DNA from: Synechococcus sp. JA-2-3B'a(2-13) | GTDB lineage: Bacteria; Cyanobacteriota; Cyanobacteriia; Thermostichales; Thermostichaceae | Direction of reading: 5' to 3' | Assembly (NCBI RefSeq): GCF_000013225.1 | Contig: NC_007776.1 | Location: 763,277 to 827,276, forward strand | DNA: 64,000 nt | Shown here: in pieces, positions 54,235-63,289 of the stretch | Position numbering within the stretch: the stretch's first letter is position 1 | Layout of the letters: every line of letters begins with the position of its first letter | The notes under the pieces: model-generated | Told to the model about the DNA's origin: nothing | Database searches by the model: none | Seen by the model: the letters and a program-made list of their open reading frames with translations, nothing else | Position numbers and translations under genes: made by a program

Positions 54235-54599
54235 CAAAAGCTGTCGAGATGGTGCTCCGCACCGCTACCGCCGTCCTCTGGCTTCGACTTAGCTCCGGTG
54301 GGAAGGCCCAGCCGCGGTGCCACCACCCAGGCGTAGAGCAGGTAGCCCAACCCCGCCACCACCGCCCACCTGAGAACAGTGCCGAAAACCCGGAAGAACA
54401 GCCCAACCAGAAGAATACAGCCCAGAATGGCGAAGACCGTCACCAGTGGACGCCCCCAAGTCTCAATCCAAGCTCGAACGGCACTTTTCCCCCGAGACGC
54501 AACGGATGTTCCCGACTCCCGAGAGGCTGCAGCCGCCTGCTCCAGTTCACGCTCAAGCTGTTTCAGCCGTTCTTGTTCTGAGAAAGAGAGATCGGACAT
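54234..54599 (-). CDS. DUF3040-like small membrane protein
   Basis: 121 residues from ATG 54599; a frame to 54629 adds ten. The N-terminal SFSEQERLKQLERELEQAA fits DUF3040 and related small helical proteins. Two membrane helices follow (about 65-110, LVTVFAILGCILLVGLFFRV and AVVAGLGYLLYAWVVAP). The C-terminal tail is in part encoded by the dispersed repeat at 54252. No function is known. The stop touches the start of the EamA transporter gene. Confidence 0.65.
   Translation of the reverse strand: MSDLSFSEQERLKQLERELEQAAAASRESGTSVASRGKSAVRAWIETWGRPLVTVFAILGCILLVGLFFRVFGTVLRWAVVAGLGYLLYAWVVAPRLGLPTGAKSKPEDGGSGAEHHLDSF
54252..54270 (+). repeat. Dispersed repeat copy near the end of a coding sequence
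   Basis: Begins GTGCTCCGCACCGC, the same core as at 11761, 52708 and (with one change) 53254. It overlaps the final codons of the DUF3040-like gene. Confidence 0.5.
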
Positions 54600-54658
54600 A
54601 GAGAGCAGTCTCCAGCGTTTCACCTCCATCTTACGAGCTGCTCCCGAAGATGGGCAGA

Positions 54659-54940
54659 CTAAGCCCGCGCCGAAGGGATCTCCTGAACCATAGCCCGGAA
54701 CACATCCAAAGCCGGGCCAGGGCGACGGTTAGGACGCGGAGCCGAGATCTCATTGGGCACAAAAGGCTTCTCCACCACCACCTTGGGCTTGTTGGCAGGA
54801 GCAGTTGCTGTAGCCGCAGGAGCAGAGCTGGGAGAAGCTGGTGCAGAACGAAAAGGCCCGGTAACAAAATCCACCAAGCCGCCGAAGAGAATGCCGAAAA
54901 AGGAGAACAGGCCGCCGAAAAGCTTCTTGAGGATACCCAT
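54659..54940 (-). CDS. Small protein with amphipathic/hydrophobic N-terminus
   Basis: 93 residues. The N-terminal MGILKKLFGGLFSFFGILFG and following GLVDFVTGPF form a Gly/Phe-rich amphipathic or single membrane segment. Then come an Ala/Pro linker and a basic end (PRPNRRPGPALDVFRAMV). Cyanobacteria commonly encode short proteins of this type. No function is known. It is the second of two small membrane-linked genes in the same direction. Confidence 0.65.
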   Translation of the reverse strand: MGILKKLFGGLFSFFGILFGGLVDFVTGPFRSAPASPSSAPAATATAPANKPKVVVEKPFVPNEISAPRPNRRPGPALDVFRAMVQEIPSARA

Positions 54941-55054
54941 GGCTCATTGCAAAGAAATGAGGTGAGAGATTGTCGAAGTTGTGAAGTTGTACAACTTGAC
55001 CTTCATTATTGTTAAGAAGCAGCATCTTGGCCATGAGTAAATATGCTCTTTTTC

Positions 55055-56158
55055 TCAGGGATCCCCCACCCGCCTGCCCTCGGCGTCAAATTGCTGTAGG
55101 GGCAGGATCAACTCCAGCTCCTGCAGTTCCAAAGGCTGAGGGATCCCTCTACTGCGCCCCAAAGCAAAGCCATCCGCCGCTGCCGGGTTCACGTCATAGC
55201 CGATATCTGCCATTGCTTCGACGGTGAGAATGCTTAAGGGGTTGGCTACCCCCCGGTCGATGCGGCTGGTCATCAGCTCGCGGCCCAAGACGCTCTCCCG
55301 CCAATGGGAATCTCGGGATCCCTCCCCAAACTGGTTCTCCAAGGGCACAGAGGGCGCGTTTCCTCCCAGCCTAGTGAAGGCGCTGACTGCCCTAGGGCCG
55401 ATAAAGCGGGGATCGTAGCCAGGGGGCGTAGGCTGATCCCGTCCCACCAAGCCCACCGTTAGCCCCTTGGGATCCCAGACGATGGGCAAGAAGCCCAAGG
55501 CATGGCCCAACTCGTGCAGGGCGGTAATGGGCAGATCCCCTCGTTCTTCCAGGGCAGATAGATTTTGACTGTTGAACAGAACTACGGAGTAAAAAGGCAG
55601 ACCATTAGAGGCCCGTACAAAACAGGGAGCAGCTCCCCCCAAAATTCGCTCGTCGCCGAGATTTCTGGCCCGCACCTCCACCAACAGATCGTCGATGGGG
55701 AAATTGAGTGGCGTGCTGGGAAACCCTCGATCGCATTCGTCGGCCCGAATGGTGGTGGGGGGCAGATCCGGCTGGTCACCAACGATGATCTGTTGCCAGC
55801 GCAGAGCGGCATTGCGGATGATCGACTGCTGGGTAGGAGTGAGACTGTTGTCGGGAAAGCGAACGTCAATGGTGAACTGGGAAACAGGGGCAGTCGTTGG
55901 CGAGGGCAAAGGGGCAGGAATGACAGTCGGAGTAGGGGTGAGAACGACAGTTGGAGTAGAAGTGGGAATGACGGTTGGAATGGGAGTGGGAATGACACTC
56001 ACAGAAGAGGAGCCACCACTTCCCCCGCAGGCCTTGAGCACCAGTACCAGAAGCACAGCCACCAGGGATCCAAGCAGACGCAGACCCCATACTTTCCCCA
56101 GAAGCTGTCGCTGCCCCGAAAAAACCTTCACACCACCCCCAAACGCAAAGAGCCTCAC
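55055..56158 (-). CDS. Leishmanolysin-like M8 metalloprotease lipoprotein
   Basis: 367 residues from a GTG at 56158; a second GTG at 56128 would still give a signal peptide. A lipobox LVLKAC (Cys at about 44) is followed by a Thr/Pro-rich linker (about 53-90). The zinc motif HELGHALGF (215-223) fits the HExxH of metzincins. SHWRESVLGRELMTSRID (about 284-301) has the leishmanolysin-type HW..E...E.M pattern, with Met296 as the Met-turn candidate. The enzyme should be anchored at the outer face of the inner or outer membrane. Substrate unknown. Confidence 0.82.
   Translation of the reverse strand: MRLFAFGGGVKVFSGQRQLLGKVWGLRLLGSLVAVLLVLVLKACGGSGGSSSVSVIPTPIPTVIPTSTPTVVLTPTPTVIPAPLPSPTTAPVSQFTIDVRFPDNSLTPTQQSIIRNAALRWQQIIVGDQPDLPPTTIRADECDRGFPSTPLNFPIDDLLVEVRARNLGDERILGGAAPCFVRASNGLPFYSVVLFNSQNLSALEERGDLPITALHELGHALGFLPIVWDPKGLTVGLVGRDQPTPPGYDPRFIGPRAVSAFTRLGGNAPSVPLENQFGEGSRDSHWRESVLGRELMTSRIDRGVANPLSILTVEAMADIGYDVNPAAADGFALGRSRGIPQPLELQELELILPLQQFDAEGRRVGDP
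55918..56000 (-). repeat. Thr/Pro-coding minisatellite
   Basis: Four imperfect units of 18-24 bases (on the plus strand, of the type GGAATGACGGTTGGAGTAG) encode a PTPxPTVIPT-type linker of the M8 protease. Unit number may vary between strains. Confidence 0.65.
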
Positions 56159-56282
56159 GGCCCAGTTGGATCATACCGGCTGCAACCATCCTCCCGAGCA
56201 TGATTTGCGTCACACCGCACCGGTCAACTTCAAGGCCAGGAAGAGATGGGTTTGGAGGTCTATATTTTCAGGTCAGGATCTC

Positions 56283-56753
56283 TCAATCTGAGGAGTCGGA
56301 AGAGTTTTCCTCTTCTATGCCCCAGCCCGCAGCCAAAACATCCACCGCTGCCCGCAACGCCTGGTTATCCCCCAAGAGCTCCTCGGGATCCGAACGCGGC
56401 TCCACCAGGGGAACCAAGCGCAGAATACGTCCGTCCTGAACCAAGTCGATAACCACGCCCGGCTGCTCCTTGCCCAGGTTGGCCATCTCTTCTTCGGAAG
56501 CGGGATCCCGCAGACAGGCATAGTCAAAGCTGTTCACATTTAAGTAGAGGCTACGGTTTACCACCAGTGTGGCAGCAGTGGGATCCTGAAAAACATCCAC
56601 CACGCAGCCTTCCCCTTGCTTCCGCACTGAGCCATCGACGATATCGAAGTAGCGAACACGGGCCAAATCGGATAGGAGTCGGTAAATATCCCGCTTGTTC
56701 ACCAAAGTTCCCGTATTCACAATACAGGGGGCACAGGGATGAGTGTCTGTCAT
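56283..56753 (-). CDS. Hypothetical acidic protein, 156 residues
   Basis: The start MTDTHPCAPCIVNTGTLVNK has a CxxC. Then come VRKQGEGCVVDVFQDPTAAT, SLYLNVNSFDYACLRDPASE and an acidic, Ser-rich tail (EEENSSDSSD). The composition is like cyanobacterial conserved hypotheticals of similar size. No membrane segment is present. No family recognised with certainty. Confidence 0.65.
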   Translation of the reverse strand: MTDTHPCAPCIVNTGTLVNKRDIYRLLSDLARVRYFDIVDGSVRKQGEGCVVDVFQDPTAATLVVNRSLYLNVNSFDYACLRDPASEEEMANLGKEQPGVVIDLVQDGRILRLVPLVEPRSDPEELLGDNQALRAAVDVLAAGWGIEEENSSDSSD

Positions 56754-57336
56754 AGAGCAGTCGGTCTCGAAAGGTCAACAGATTGAGAGTAGGCAAAAGG
56801 AAAGCAACATCAACAGTGTCTGCAAACTATCTCCGAAAACATCAGTCCTCGGCAATTCTAGGCGCGGTTATGGTTGACAAGCAACAGGTATCCGTAACTT
56901 TACAAAAACTTTAATCAGCTAAAAAAGAGAGAAGTAGCCTGCCCTGCTTTATCCAGTTAACCCAGTGCAACAACAGAACAACTCGCTCCATTCCGCCTAC
57001 CCAGGGCTCAGACTGCTCTCAAGGCAAAATCAATCCATAGCTTTGCTTCTATCGACTTTATCACAGCCTTCCAAAAAGGGCACAGGCCACTACAAGGTGC
57101 AATCTCCAGACAAAAGGGACAGAGGCTGTCCGGCAGGATTCTACCTGCATCTTGTGGGAAGGCAAGTAGCTGAGCAGCTTTAGACTCTAGATATTGTAGA
57201 TAGATATTGTAGATGAACCCCGAACAGACCGTCTTCGATTCAGAACTCTCCCCTTGGCTTCTTAGGAAGGATAGCATAGGGTACCAAGCCCGCTGCCTGA
57301 GAAAGTGTTGACTTTCCACCAGAGACGACTTCTGCC
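56754..57336. other. Divergent intergenic region with a short tandem repeat
   Basis: About 580 bases, AT-rich, between divergently transcribed genes. A short tandem repeat, GATATTGTAGATA, occurs twice near 57187-57212. No supported coding frame or RNA gene was found. Promoters for both flanking genes should be here. Confidence 0.45.
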
Positions 57337-58305
57337 ATGGCAACCACTCCCCAACGCCAGACTCTGCCGGTTGTCGATTTTGCCGCCTTTCAGAAAGGAA
57401 CGGCAGGTGAGCGGGAGCAGTTTGTCCGCCAGGTGGGGGAAGCCCTGCAACAGATTGGCTTTTTTGCCTTGGTTAACCATGGCCTATCGCCGGAATTGAT
57501 CCGGGAAGCCTATGAAGCCGCAGAAGCCGTTTTTCTTTTGCCAGAGCCAACCAAGAGAGCCTATGAGGATCCGGCGCTGCTGGGGCAACGAGGGTACACC
57601 CCCTTTGGCAAAGAACACGCTAAAGATCATCCCTATCCTGACATGAAAGAGTTTTGGCACATCGGGCGCGAAGGGGATCCCCACCTTCCTGCCAACATCT
57701 GGCCTCGGGAGGTGCCCCAATTTCGCAGGGTGATGGTAGAGCTGTTCGCCCAACTGGAAACCTGTGCCCAGGGCCTGTTGCAGGCGGTCTCTCTGTATCT
57801 GGGGGAGCTTGCCGAATACTTGCCCAAAGCGGTGGAAGGAGGAGCCAATCTCTTGCGGGTGATTCATTATCCGCCGATCCCTGCTGAAGCCCCTCCCCAG
57901 AGTTTACGAGCTGCAGCCCATGAAGACATCAACTTGATTACGCTCTTGTGTGAAGCCACCGCACCAGGTCTAGAGCTTCTGCAACGAGATGGATCTTGGC
58001 TGCCCATTTCGGCCCTCCCTGGTCAGATCATTGTCGATGCTGGGGATATGCTGCAAAACCTCACCAATGGCCTGTTGCGCAGCACCACCCATCGGGTGAC
58101 CAACCCCGACAACCCTCAAGAATGCCGCTTTTCCATTCCCTTCTTTGTGCATCCGCGGCCAGAGGTGGATCTCACGCCCTTGCCGACTTGTGTGGCCCGC
58201 ACCGGCGGGATCCCTCGGTTCCCTTCCCTGACTGGCGGAGAATACTTGGCCCAGCGGTTGAGGGAAATTGGCCTGGCCGAGGCAGGATCCCCGCCCCAGC
58301 ATTGA
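57337..58305 (+). CDS. 2-oxoglutarate/Fe(II)-dependent oxygenase (IPNS-like)
   Basis: 322 residues. The N-terminal DIOX_N part has LPVVDFAAF and FFALVNHGLSPELI. The iron facial triad is AAHEDINLITLL (HxD) and a distal His in RSTTHRVTNP, and the 2-oxoglutarate-binding Arg is in RFSIPFFVHP. This matches isopenicillin N synthase/gibberellin-oxidase-like enzymes. They oxidise small molecules. It is the first of three closely spaced genes with a cysteine hydrolase (18 bases downstream) and a phosphoketolase-like enzyme; a pathway is possible. Confidence 0.9.
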   Translation: MATTPQRQTLPVVDFAAFQKGTAGEREQFVRQVGEALQQIGFFALVNHGLSPELIREAYEAAEAVFLLPEPTKRAYEDPALLGQRGYTPFGKEHAKDHPYPDMKEFWHIGREGDPHLPANIWPREVPQFRRVMVELFAQLETCAQGLLQAVSLYLGELAEYLPKAVEGGANLLRVIHYPPIPAEAPPQSLRAAAHEDINLITLLCEATAPGLELLQRDGSWLPISALPGQIIVDAGDMLQNLTNGLLRSTTHRVTNPDNPQECRFSIPFFVHPRPEVDLTPLPTCVARTGGIPRFPSLTGGEYLAQRLREIGLAEAGSPPQH

Positions 58306-58323
58306 TCCCAACTGGGGGTCTCT

Positions 58324-58998
58324 ATGTTTCGGATCCCGGCCTTGCCCTACGAGTATGAAGTTCCCAGCCTGTCTCAGTTGGCCCTGGTGATCATCGATAT
58401 GCAGCGAGATTTCCTGGAACCAGGCGGCTTTGGGGAGATGCTGGGCAACGATGTCACCCAACTGGGATCCATTGTGCCCACCCTGAAGGGGCTGCTGGAC
58501 TTTTTTCGTCAAAAGGGCTTAACCGTCATTCATACCCTGGAGGGTCACCAGCCAGATCTCTCCGATTGCCCGCCCAGCAAGCGCAAACGCGGCAAGGGAT
58601 CCCTGACCATTGGGGACGAAGGCCCTATGGGGCGGATTTTGATTCGGGGAGAGCCGGGCAACACCATCATCCCTGAGCTTGCTCCGCTTGCGGGAGAGAT
58701 CGTCATTCCCAAACCCGGCAAGGGGGCTTTCTACGCCACCGAGCTGCAAGCAATCTTGCAAAAGCGCGGCATCACCCACCTGCTGTTCACCGGGGTAACC
58801 ACAGAAGTCTGCGTGCAAACCACAATGCGCGAGGCCAATGACCGCGGCTATGAGTGCCTGCTGGTGGAAGATTGCACCGCCAGCTACTTCCCAGAGTTCA
58901 AGCAAGCCACCCTGGAGATGATCCGGGCGCAAGGGGGCATCGTCGGCTGGACGAGTTCTGCTCAGAACATCCAAAAAGCGTTATCGGGTTTACAGTGA
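58324..58998 (+). CDS. Isochorismatase-family cysteine hydrolase
   Basis: 224 residues. The catalytic triad appears as [12 protein letters not shown] (Asp), [12 protein letters not shown] (Lys) and [20 protein letters not shown] (Cys). This is the family of isochorismatase, nicotinamidase, N-carbamoylsarcosine and biuret amidohydrolases. The long N-terminal part and the [10 protein letters not shown] form suggest an amidohydrolase of the biuret/carbamoyl type rather than nicotinamidase. GGGGG-type ribosome site precedes the ATG. Substrate uncertain. Confidence 0.9.
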   Translation: MFRIPALPYEYEVPSLSQLALVIIDMQRDFLEPGGFGEMLGNDVTQLGSIVPTLKGLLDFFRQKGLTVIHTLEGHQPDLSDCPPSKRKRGKGSLTIGDEGPMGRILIRGEPGNTIIPELAPLAGEIVIPKPGKGAFYATELQAILQKRGITHLLFTGVTTEVCVQTTMREANDRGYECLLVEDCTASYFPEFKQATLEMIRAQGGIVGWTSSAQNIQKALSGLQ

Positions 58999-59032
58999 GT
59001 GTGAATAACCCAACAAGCGTGAGGCTGAACCG

Positions 59033-61240
59033 ATGACACTGGCTCAGGAGGCAACTGCCCAAGTCCCCGCCTTTTGCGAAGGGATCCAGTACTTCGGGGA
59101 TCCCTGGCCGGAATTTGACCGCCTGGGCCAGGCCCCTGCAGTGGATGCCGGCACCGGGAAACTGAGGGATCCCGGCAGTCGTATGGCCGCCTACCAAACC
59201 TTGCTCTATGCCGATGCCTTGCGCTACCTCACCCTGCAAATGACCGCCAGCAAAGCCTCAGGCCACCCAGGGGGATTTGCCAGCCAAGCAGAAGCCTATG
59301 CCGCTCTGGTGTACCTGGGCCAGAAGAACATCCCCACCGAAGTCGGGCACCACGCGCCGGGCTTTTACGCGGCCATGTTTTTGGATGGATCCCTGGCCGA
59401 GATGGGCATCCACACCGTCTCCGACCTACGGGCCCGTTTTCGAGAGCGGGAAGGGCTGTTGGGTCACCTATCCGGCTACATTCCCGGGCTGCTGGCACCG
59501 GCTGGGCCGCTGGGGCAAGGACAACACTTTGCCATGGCAGGAGCCCTGCTCTATCCAGATCGCCTCTTCCCGGTCACGATTGGGGATGGCGGCCTGGGGG
59601 AGCCCTATGTGATGAGCTCCATGATTCACTTCCACACGGCTTTCCCGCAGCGCACCAACTTCCTGCCGGTGCTGGTCTGGAACGGCTACAGCCAAGAGCA
59701 CCACAGCATGATCTCCACCGCCAGCAACGCCCAGATGGCCGAGTATTGGCGGGGCAACGGCTTTGAGGAAGTGGTGTTGGTGGATGCCAAGGACTTCGAC
59801 GATGCCCAGCAGCCCGGCCCCTATGTCGATAGCACTCAGTTTTCCCTAGAAGCCCGCCTTGCCTTTGCCCAAAGGGTGCTGATCGAAATGGAGCGAGCCA
59901 TCCAATCAGCCCTGAGCGGACAACTGACCGTTTTCATCCTCAAACAACTGAAGGGGGCTGGGGTACATGCCAAGGGATCCAAGTCCCACAACCTCTACGG
60001 CCACCACACTCTGGATCACCCGGACATTGTGGCGGCTCTGCGGGCGCGGGCCTTACATCCGGCAGCTTGGGCCCTGGTGCGACAAAACTGCCAACGGGCA
60101 GCCGGGGGGCCAGCCGCCAAGGTGGCGGTTACAGAGTTCGTTCGGCCTTTGCCGCCTTTGGGATCCCTGAACCTGACGGAGTTTCCCCTAGGGGACAAGC
60201 AGGTTTCCACCACGGCCATCGGATCCCTCGTGGTGCAGGTGGGGCAGAAAGATCCCGACTTTTTGGTGGCCAATGCCGACGGCAACGAAGCTTCCGGCAT
60301 TGCCAATGTGAACCAAGGTCTCAAGGTGATTCACCCCACGGTGGATCCCCTCTACAACCAACAGCCCCAAGGCCAGGTCTACGAACCCCTGAGCGAAGAT
60401 GCCTGCGCGGGGCTAACGGCGGGCCTAGCCCTCTTCGGCGGACGCTCCCTGTGGTGCTCCTACGAGTCCTTTGCCGTCAACGGCCTACCCATCTGGCAGA
60501 CGGTAACCCAAGCCATGGCGGAGCTGCGCCGGCCCACCCCCTCGGCCATTGCCCTCTTCACTGCCGGCGCTTTGGAACAGGGGCGCAACGGCTGGACCCA
60601 CCAACGCCCGGAAATTGAAGCCTACCTGGCAGCTATGATGCGCAACGGCAACATCTTTCCCCTCTTCCCGCCGGATGCCAACTGTGCCCAAGCTGCCTAC
60701 GAATGGGCCCTATCCACCTGCAACAAAGGGATCCCTATCATCGCCAGCAAAACTCCCCTACCCATCCGCACCACCCTAGAACAAGCTCGCCAAGCAGTAG
60801 AGCAAGGCTGCACCGTCCTTCAGGAACTTCCTGGATCCCGCACCGTCGTCTTTGCCGTGGTGGGGGATATGATTCTCCTGCCCGTGTTCGAGGCGGCTGA
60901 GCAGCTCCAAGCCCAAGGGATCGGCTGCAAGATCGTCTCGGTAATTAACCCCCGCCGTCTGTATCGCCCCGGCGACGTGGCTTGGTCCACCTGTGCTCAG
61001 CCAGATGGGGAATTCATGTCCGACCAAGAATTTGCCGCTTGGTTTGCCGGCGAGGCCCTCATCGGCGTAACAGGCGGATCTAGCCTGATGCTCGAACCCT
61101 TGATGTTGCGCTATGCCGGCCCGCGGGATTTCTTCGCTTGGAAACGCGGCGAAACCACCGCCACCCCCGCCGAATTGATGGACTACAACGGCCTGACAGC
61201 CCAAGCACTAGCAGAACGAGCCAAGCAACTGCTATGCTGA
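59033..61240 (+). CDS. Phosphoketolase/transketolase-like TPP enzyme
   Basis: 735 residues. The TPP-enzyme fold shows as TASKASGHPGGFASQAEAYA and then IGDGGLGEPYVMSSMIHFHT, where the GDG is the cofactor motif. The C-terminal segment FFAWKRGETTATPAELMDYN recalls XFP-type phosphoketolases. Other canonical XFP signatures (EGGELGY; GDGExE) are not seen as such, and the protein is about 60 residues shorter than usual Xfp. A divergent phosphoketolase or a transketolase relative is therefore likely. It is the third gene of the 57-61 kb set. Confidence 0.78.
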   Translation: MTLAQEATAQVPAFCEGIQYFGDPWPEFDRLGQAPAVDAGTGKLRDPGSRMAAYQTLLYADALRYLTLQMTASKASGHPGGFASQAEAYAALVYLGQKNIPTEVGHHAPGFYAAMFLDGSLAEMGIHTVSDLRARFREREGLLGHLSGYIPGLLAPAGPLGQGQHFAMAGALLYPDRLFPVTIGDGGLGEPYVMSSMIHFHTAFPQRTNFLPVLVWNGYSQEHHSMISTASNAQMAEYWRGNGFEEVVLVDAKDFDDAQQPGPYVDSTQFSLEARLAFAQRVLIEMERAIQSALSGQLTVFILKQLKGAGVHAKGSKSHNLYGHHTLDHPDIVAALRARALHPAAWALVRQNCQRAAGGPAAKVAVTEFVRPLPPLGSLNLTEFPLGDKQVSTTAIGSLVVQVGQKDPDFLVANADGNEASGIANVNQGLKVIHPTVDPLYNQQPQGQVYEPLSEDACAGLTAGLALFGGRSLWCSYESFAVNGLPIWQTVTQAMAELRRPTPSAIALFTAGALEQGRNGWTHQRPEIEAYLAAMMRNGNIFPLFPPDANCAQAAYEWALSTCNKGIPIIASKTPLPIRTTLEQARQAVEQGCTVLQELPGSRTVVFAVVGDMILLPVFEAAEQLQAQGIGCKIVSVINPRRLYRPGDVAWSTCAQPDGEFMSDQEFAAWFAGEALIGVTGGSSLMLEPLMLRYAGPRDFFAWKRGETTATPAELMDYNGLTAQALAERAKQLLC

Positions 61241-61296
61241 GGGCGAGCTTTTAGCTTGGTTAGCATTGTCCACCTTATTTTTTCCTATTTTTTCCT

Positions 61297-62646
61297 ATGA
61301 CTGCGGCTAGCTCTCTCCGAGAGAAGCTTGAGAGGATATCTCCCACCGAGAGGGTAGAGCGAGTTGTTGTCCAACACTTTGCTTCTCCTCTCCTGCAGGC
61401 GCTTGGCTTTGACGACTTGGAAATTAGATATGAATTCGAGACAGGTTGTGGCCAGGTCGACCTCGCCGCAAGAAAGAACGAAGATCCTGAAGATACTTTC
61501 TTTAACTCCCAAAGGAACCCCTACTTGCTTTTGGAGGCAAAATCCAGAGTAGTCAACCTCAAAGAAGGATCTTACTATAGGGATGCAGTTTGTCAAATAG
61601 AAAGCTACCTGCTCGGCGAGAACTGCAAATCTGCAAAATGGGGAATTATCACCAATGCAAACAACATCCAGATCTGGAGGAAGCATGGAAAAGTCGTCCA
61701 CCCTGCTACAGCAAACTTCTCCATTAATCCAGATAACATTGAGAGCATAGTGCGTAACTTGCGAGACAAGATAGAAAACTATGAACGCGCTCTGACTGTA
61801 TGCGTGTATAACAATAAAGGGGGCGTAGGCAAAACAACGACGGTCATTAACCTTGCAGCAGCACTAAAAACCAAGGGAAAAAAGGTCTTAGTTGTTGACT
61901 TTGATTCTCAGGGTGATCTGACAAGAAGTTTGGGAGCCACTCCTGGAAAAATTACACTGACGCAATGTTTAAAGGATCCCAAAATAGACATCCATGCCAT
62001 TGTCCAAACATATAGACTCAAATATAGACTCAAAGGCAAGCAGACTACCCTTCCCATCTTCGACATTATCCCAAGAGACCCTGAGCTGGAGACGTTGACC
62101 GACAGCCAGTCGCTAGCATATATCCAAAAGGGAACCCGACGCCTTCGAGATCTGATTGCCCCTCTTCGCAATGAGTATGATTACATCCTAATCGACTGCC
62201 CAACTCAATGGCTTTACTTCAGCCAAAGTGGTGTTTTTGCTGCCGATGTTATTTTGATACCTACCCGCCCCGACGATCTGTCTTCCCTGAATAATGCTGC
62301 TAGAGTAATCACCAGCTTTGTTCCAGAAACTGCTAAGTCACGACAGGATGGCGGCCCCAGGACTTTGCCTATCTTTTTCAACGGCGTTTCTTCGGGAAGT
62401 GAATACACTATTCAACTAGCTAACGAAGAGATAGGTAAGCTTATCGACCAGGAGAAAAGTGTAGATCTACGTCCATATTTCTGGCCGCATTTTAAGAAAG
62501 GTAATGAAAACAAAAGCATTTTTAGGATACCTGACTATGCAGTGATATCCTCTGCAAGCTTTGATCGAACTCCTGCCGTCTTTAGGGACAGGAGAGTTTT
62601 AGAATACTACCAGAGTCTTGCCCGTGAGTACTTTATCGATGAGTGA
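61297..62646 (+). CDS. Nuclease-like N-terminal domain fused to ParA ATPase
   Basis: 449 residues. Residues about 15-135 look like the HsdR-N/PD-(D/E)xK nuclease fold: GQVDLAARK gives Asp55, LLLEAKSR gives Glu80/Lys82, and QIESYLLGE gives the Gln100/Tyr104 motif typical of type I HsdR. The rest is a ParA/MinD ATPase: [10 protein letters not shown] (174-183, signature Lys174 and Lys179), [11 protein letters not shown] (200-209) and Walker B YILIDCP (296-302). No ribosome site is clear; the ATG follows a T-rich stretch. Coding sequence is AT-rich relative to its surroundings. Its stop is overlapped by the next gene. Function is unknown; DNA defence or segregation is a reasonable guess. Confidence 0.85.
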   Translation: MTAASSLREKLERISPTERVERVVVQHFASPLLQALGFDDLEIRYEFETGCGQVDLAARKNEDPEDTFFNSQRNPYLLLEAKSRVVNLKEGSYYRDAVCQIESYLLGENCKSAKWGIITNANNIQIWRKHGKVVHPATANFSINPDNIESIVRNLRDKIENYERALTVCVYNNKGGVGKTTTVINLAAALKTKGKKVLVVDFDSQGDLTRSLGATPGKITLTQCLKDPKIDIHAIVQTYRLKYRLKGKQTTLPIFDIIPRDPELETLTDSQSLAYIQKGTRRLRDLIAPLRNEYDYILIDCPTQWLYFSQSGVFAADVILIPTRPDDLSSLNNAARVITSFVPETAKSRQDGGPRTLPIFFNGVSSGSEYTIQLANEEIGKLIDQEKSVDLRPYFWPHFKKGNENKSIFRIPDYAVISSASFDRTPAVFRDRRVLEYYQSLAREYFIDE

Positions 62647-63289
62647 GTTTTCAGATCTAGGTAGGTTGGTTAACTTACCCCTTGAGAGCATTACGCCCGC
62701 CGATGGGTTTTCTGCTCCCTCCTTCCTTGTTGCCGCAGCCGCAGATCAGCTAAGGGCGACAGGAGGACACAACTGGGTTCCTCTGCTGGTGGTCGAGGCT
62801 GGCGACTATCAGTACAAAGCCATTGGTAACCATTTTGTCTATGCAGTTGCTCGAGAGGCGGGGCTGGAGAGGCTATGGTGTATCGTTGTCGATCCTGATC
62901 CAGAGCAGGTTAAGCAGGCCCAGATTCTCGCCAAAGAAATTGTTCCGAAGGTAAATTTGACCAATACATCGAGAGAGACTATCTTGGCTGCGCTAAGATA
63001 CCTAGCCGAGCGACCCAGCAGTCCCCTCAAGGGAGTCGATGTAACCATTGCAGCTGCCCGGATTGCAGAGGCGGATAGAAGTTGGTGGCAGGACTTAACC
63101 CCCATAACCAAGCTTGGGTGCAAAATTACGCGAGGCAAAAAACTGGATGCCCTATCGGAAGTATTTTTCGTAACTCCTACAGCGTTGCCCCCTACTCTGA
63201 AGAAATCATCCAAGAGATCTGCGGCATCCGCTGGCGCGAAGAAAGCGACCTCAACTCGCTCGCGGAAAACAACAGAGGGAGAGAGCTGA
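62639..63289 (+). CDS. ParB-fold-like protein with basic C-terminal tail
   Basis: 216 residues from ATG 62639, overlapping the upstream stop by eight bases (ATGAGTGA). The first 90 residues fit a ParB/sulfiredoxin-type N-domain: [20 protein letters not shown] then [20 protein letters not shown]. Normal ParB has GERRxxA at this place; here it reads GNHFVYA, so the usual nucleotide-contacting Arg residues are lost. The last 40 residues are Lys/Ser/Arg-rich ([20 protein letters not shown]), suited to nucleic-acid binding. Translation coupling and shared composition tie it to the ParA fusion. Confidence 0.72.
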   Translation: MSEFSDLGRLVNLPLESITPADGFSAPSFLVAAAADQLRATGGHNWVPLLVVEAGDYQYKAIGNHFVYAVAREAGLERLWCIVVDPDPEQVKQAQILAKEIVPKVNLTNTSRETILAALRYLAERPSSPLKGVDVTIAAARIAEADRSWWQDLTPITKLGCKITRGKKLDALSEVFFVTPTALPPTLKKSSKRSAASAGAKKATSTRSRKTTEGES

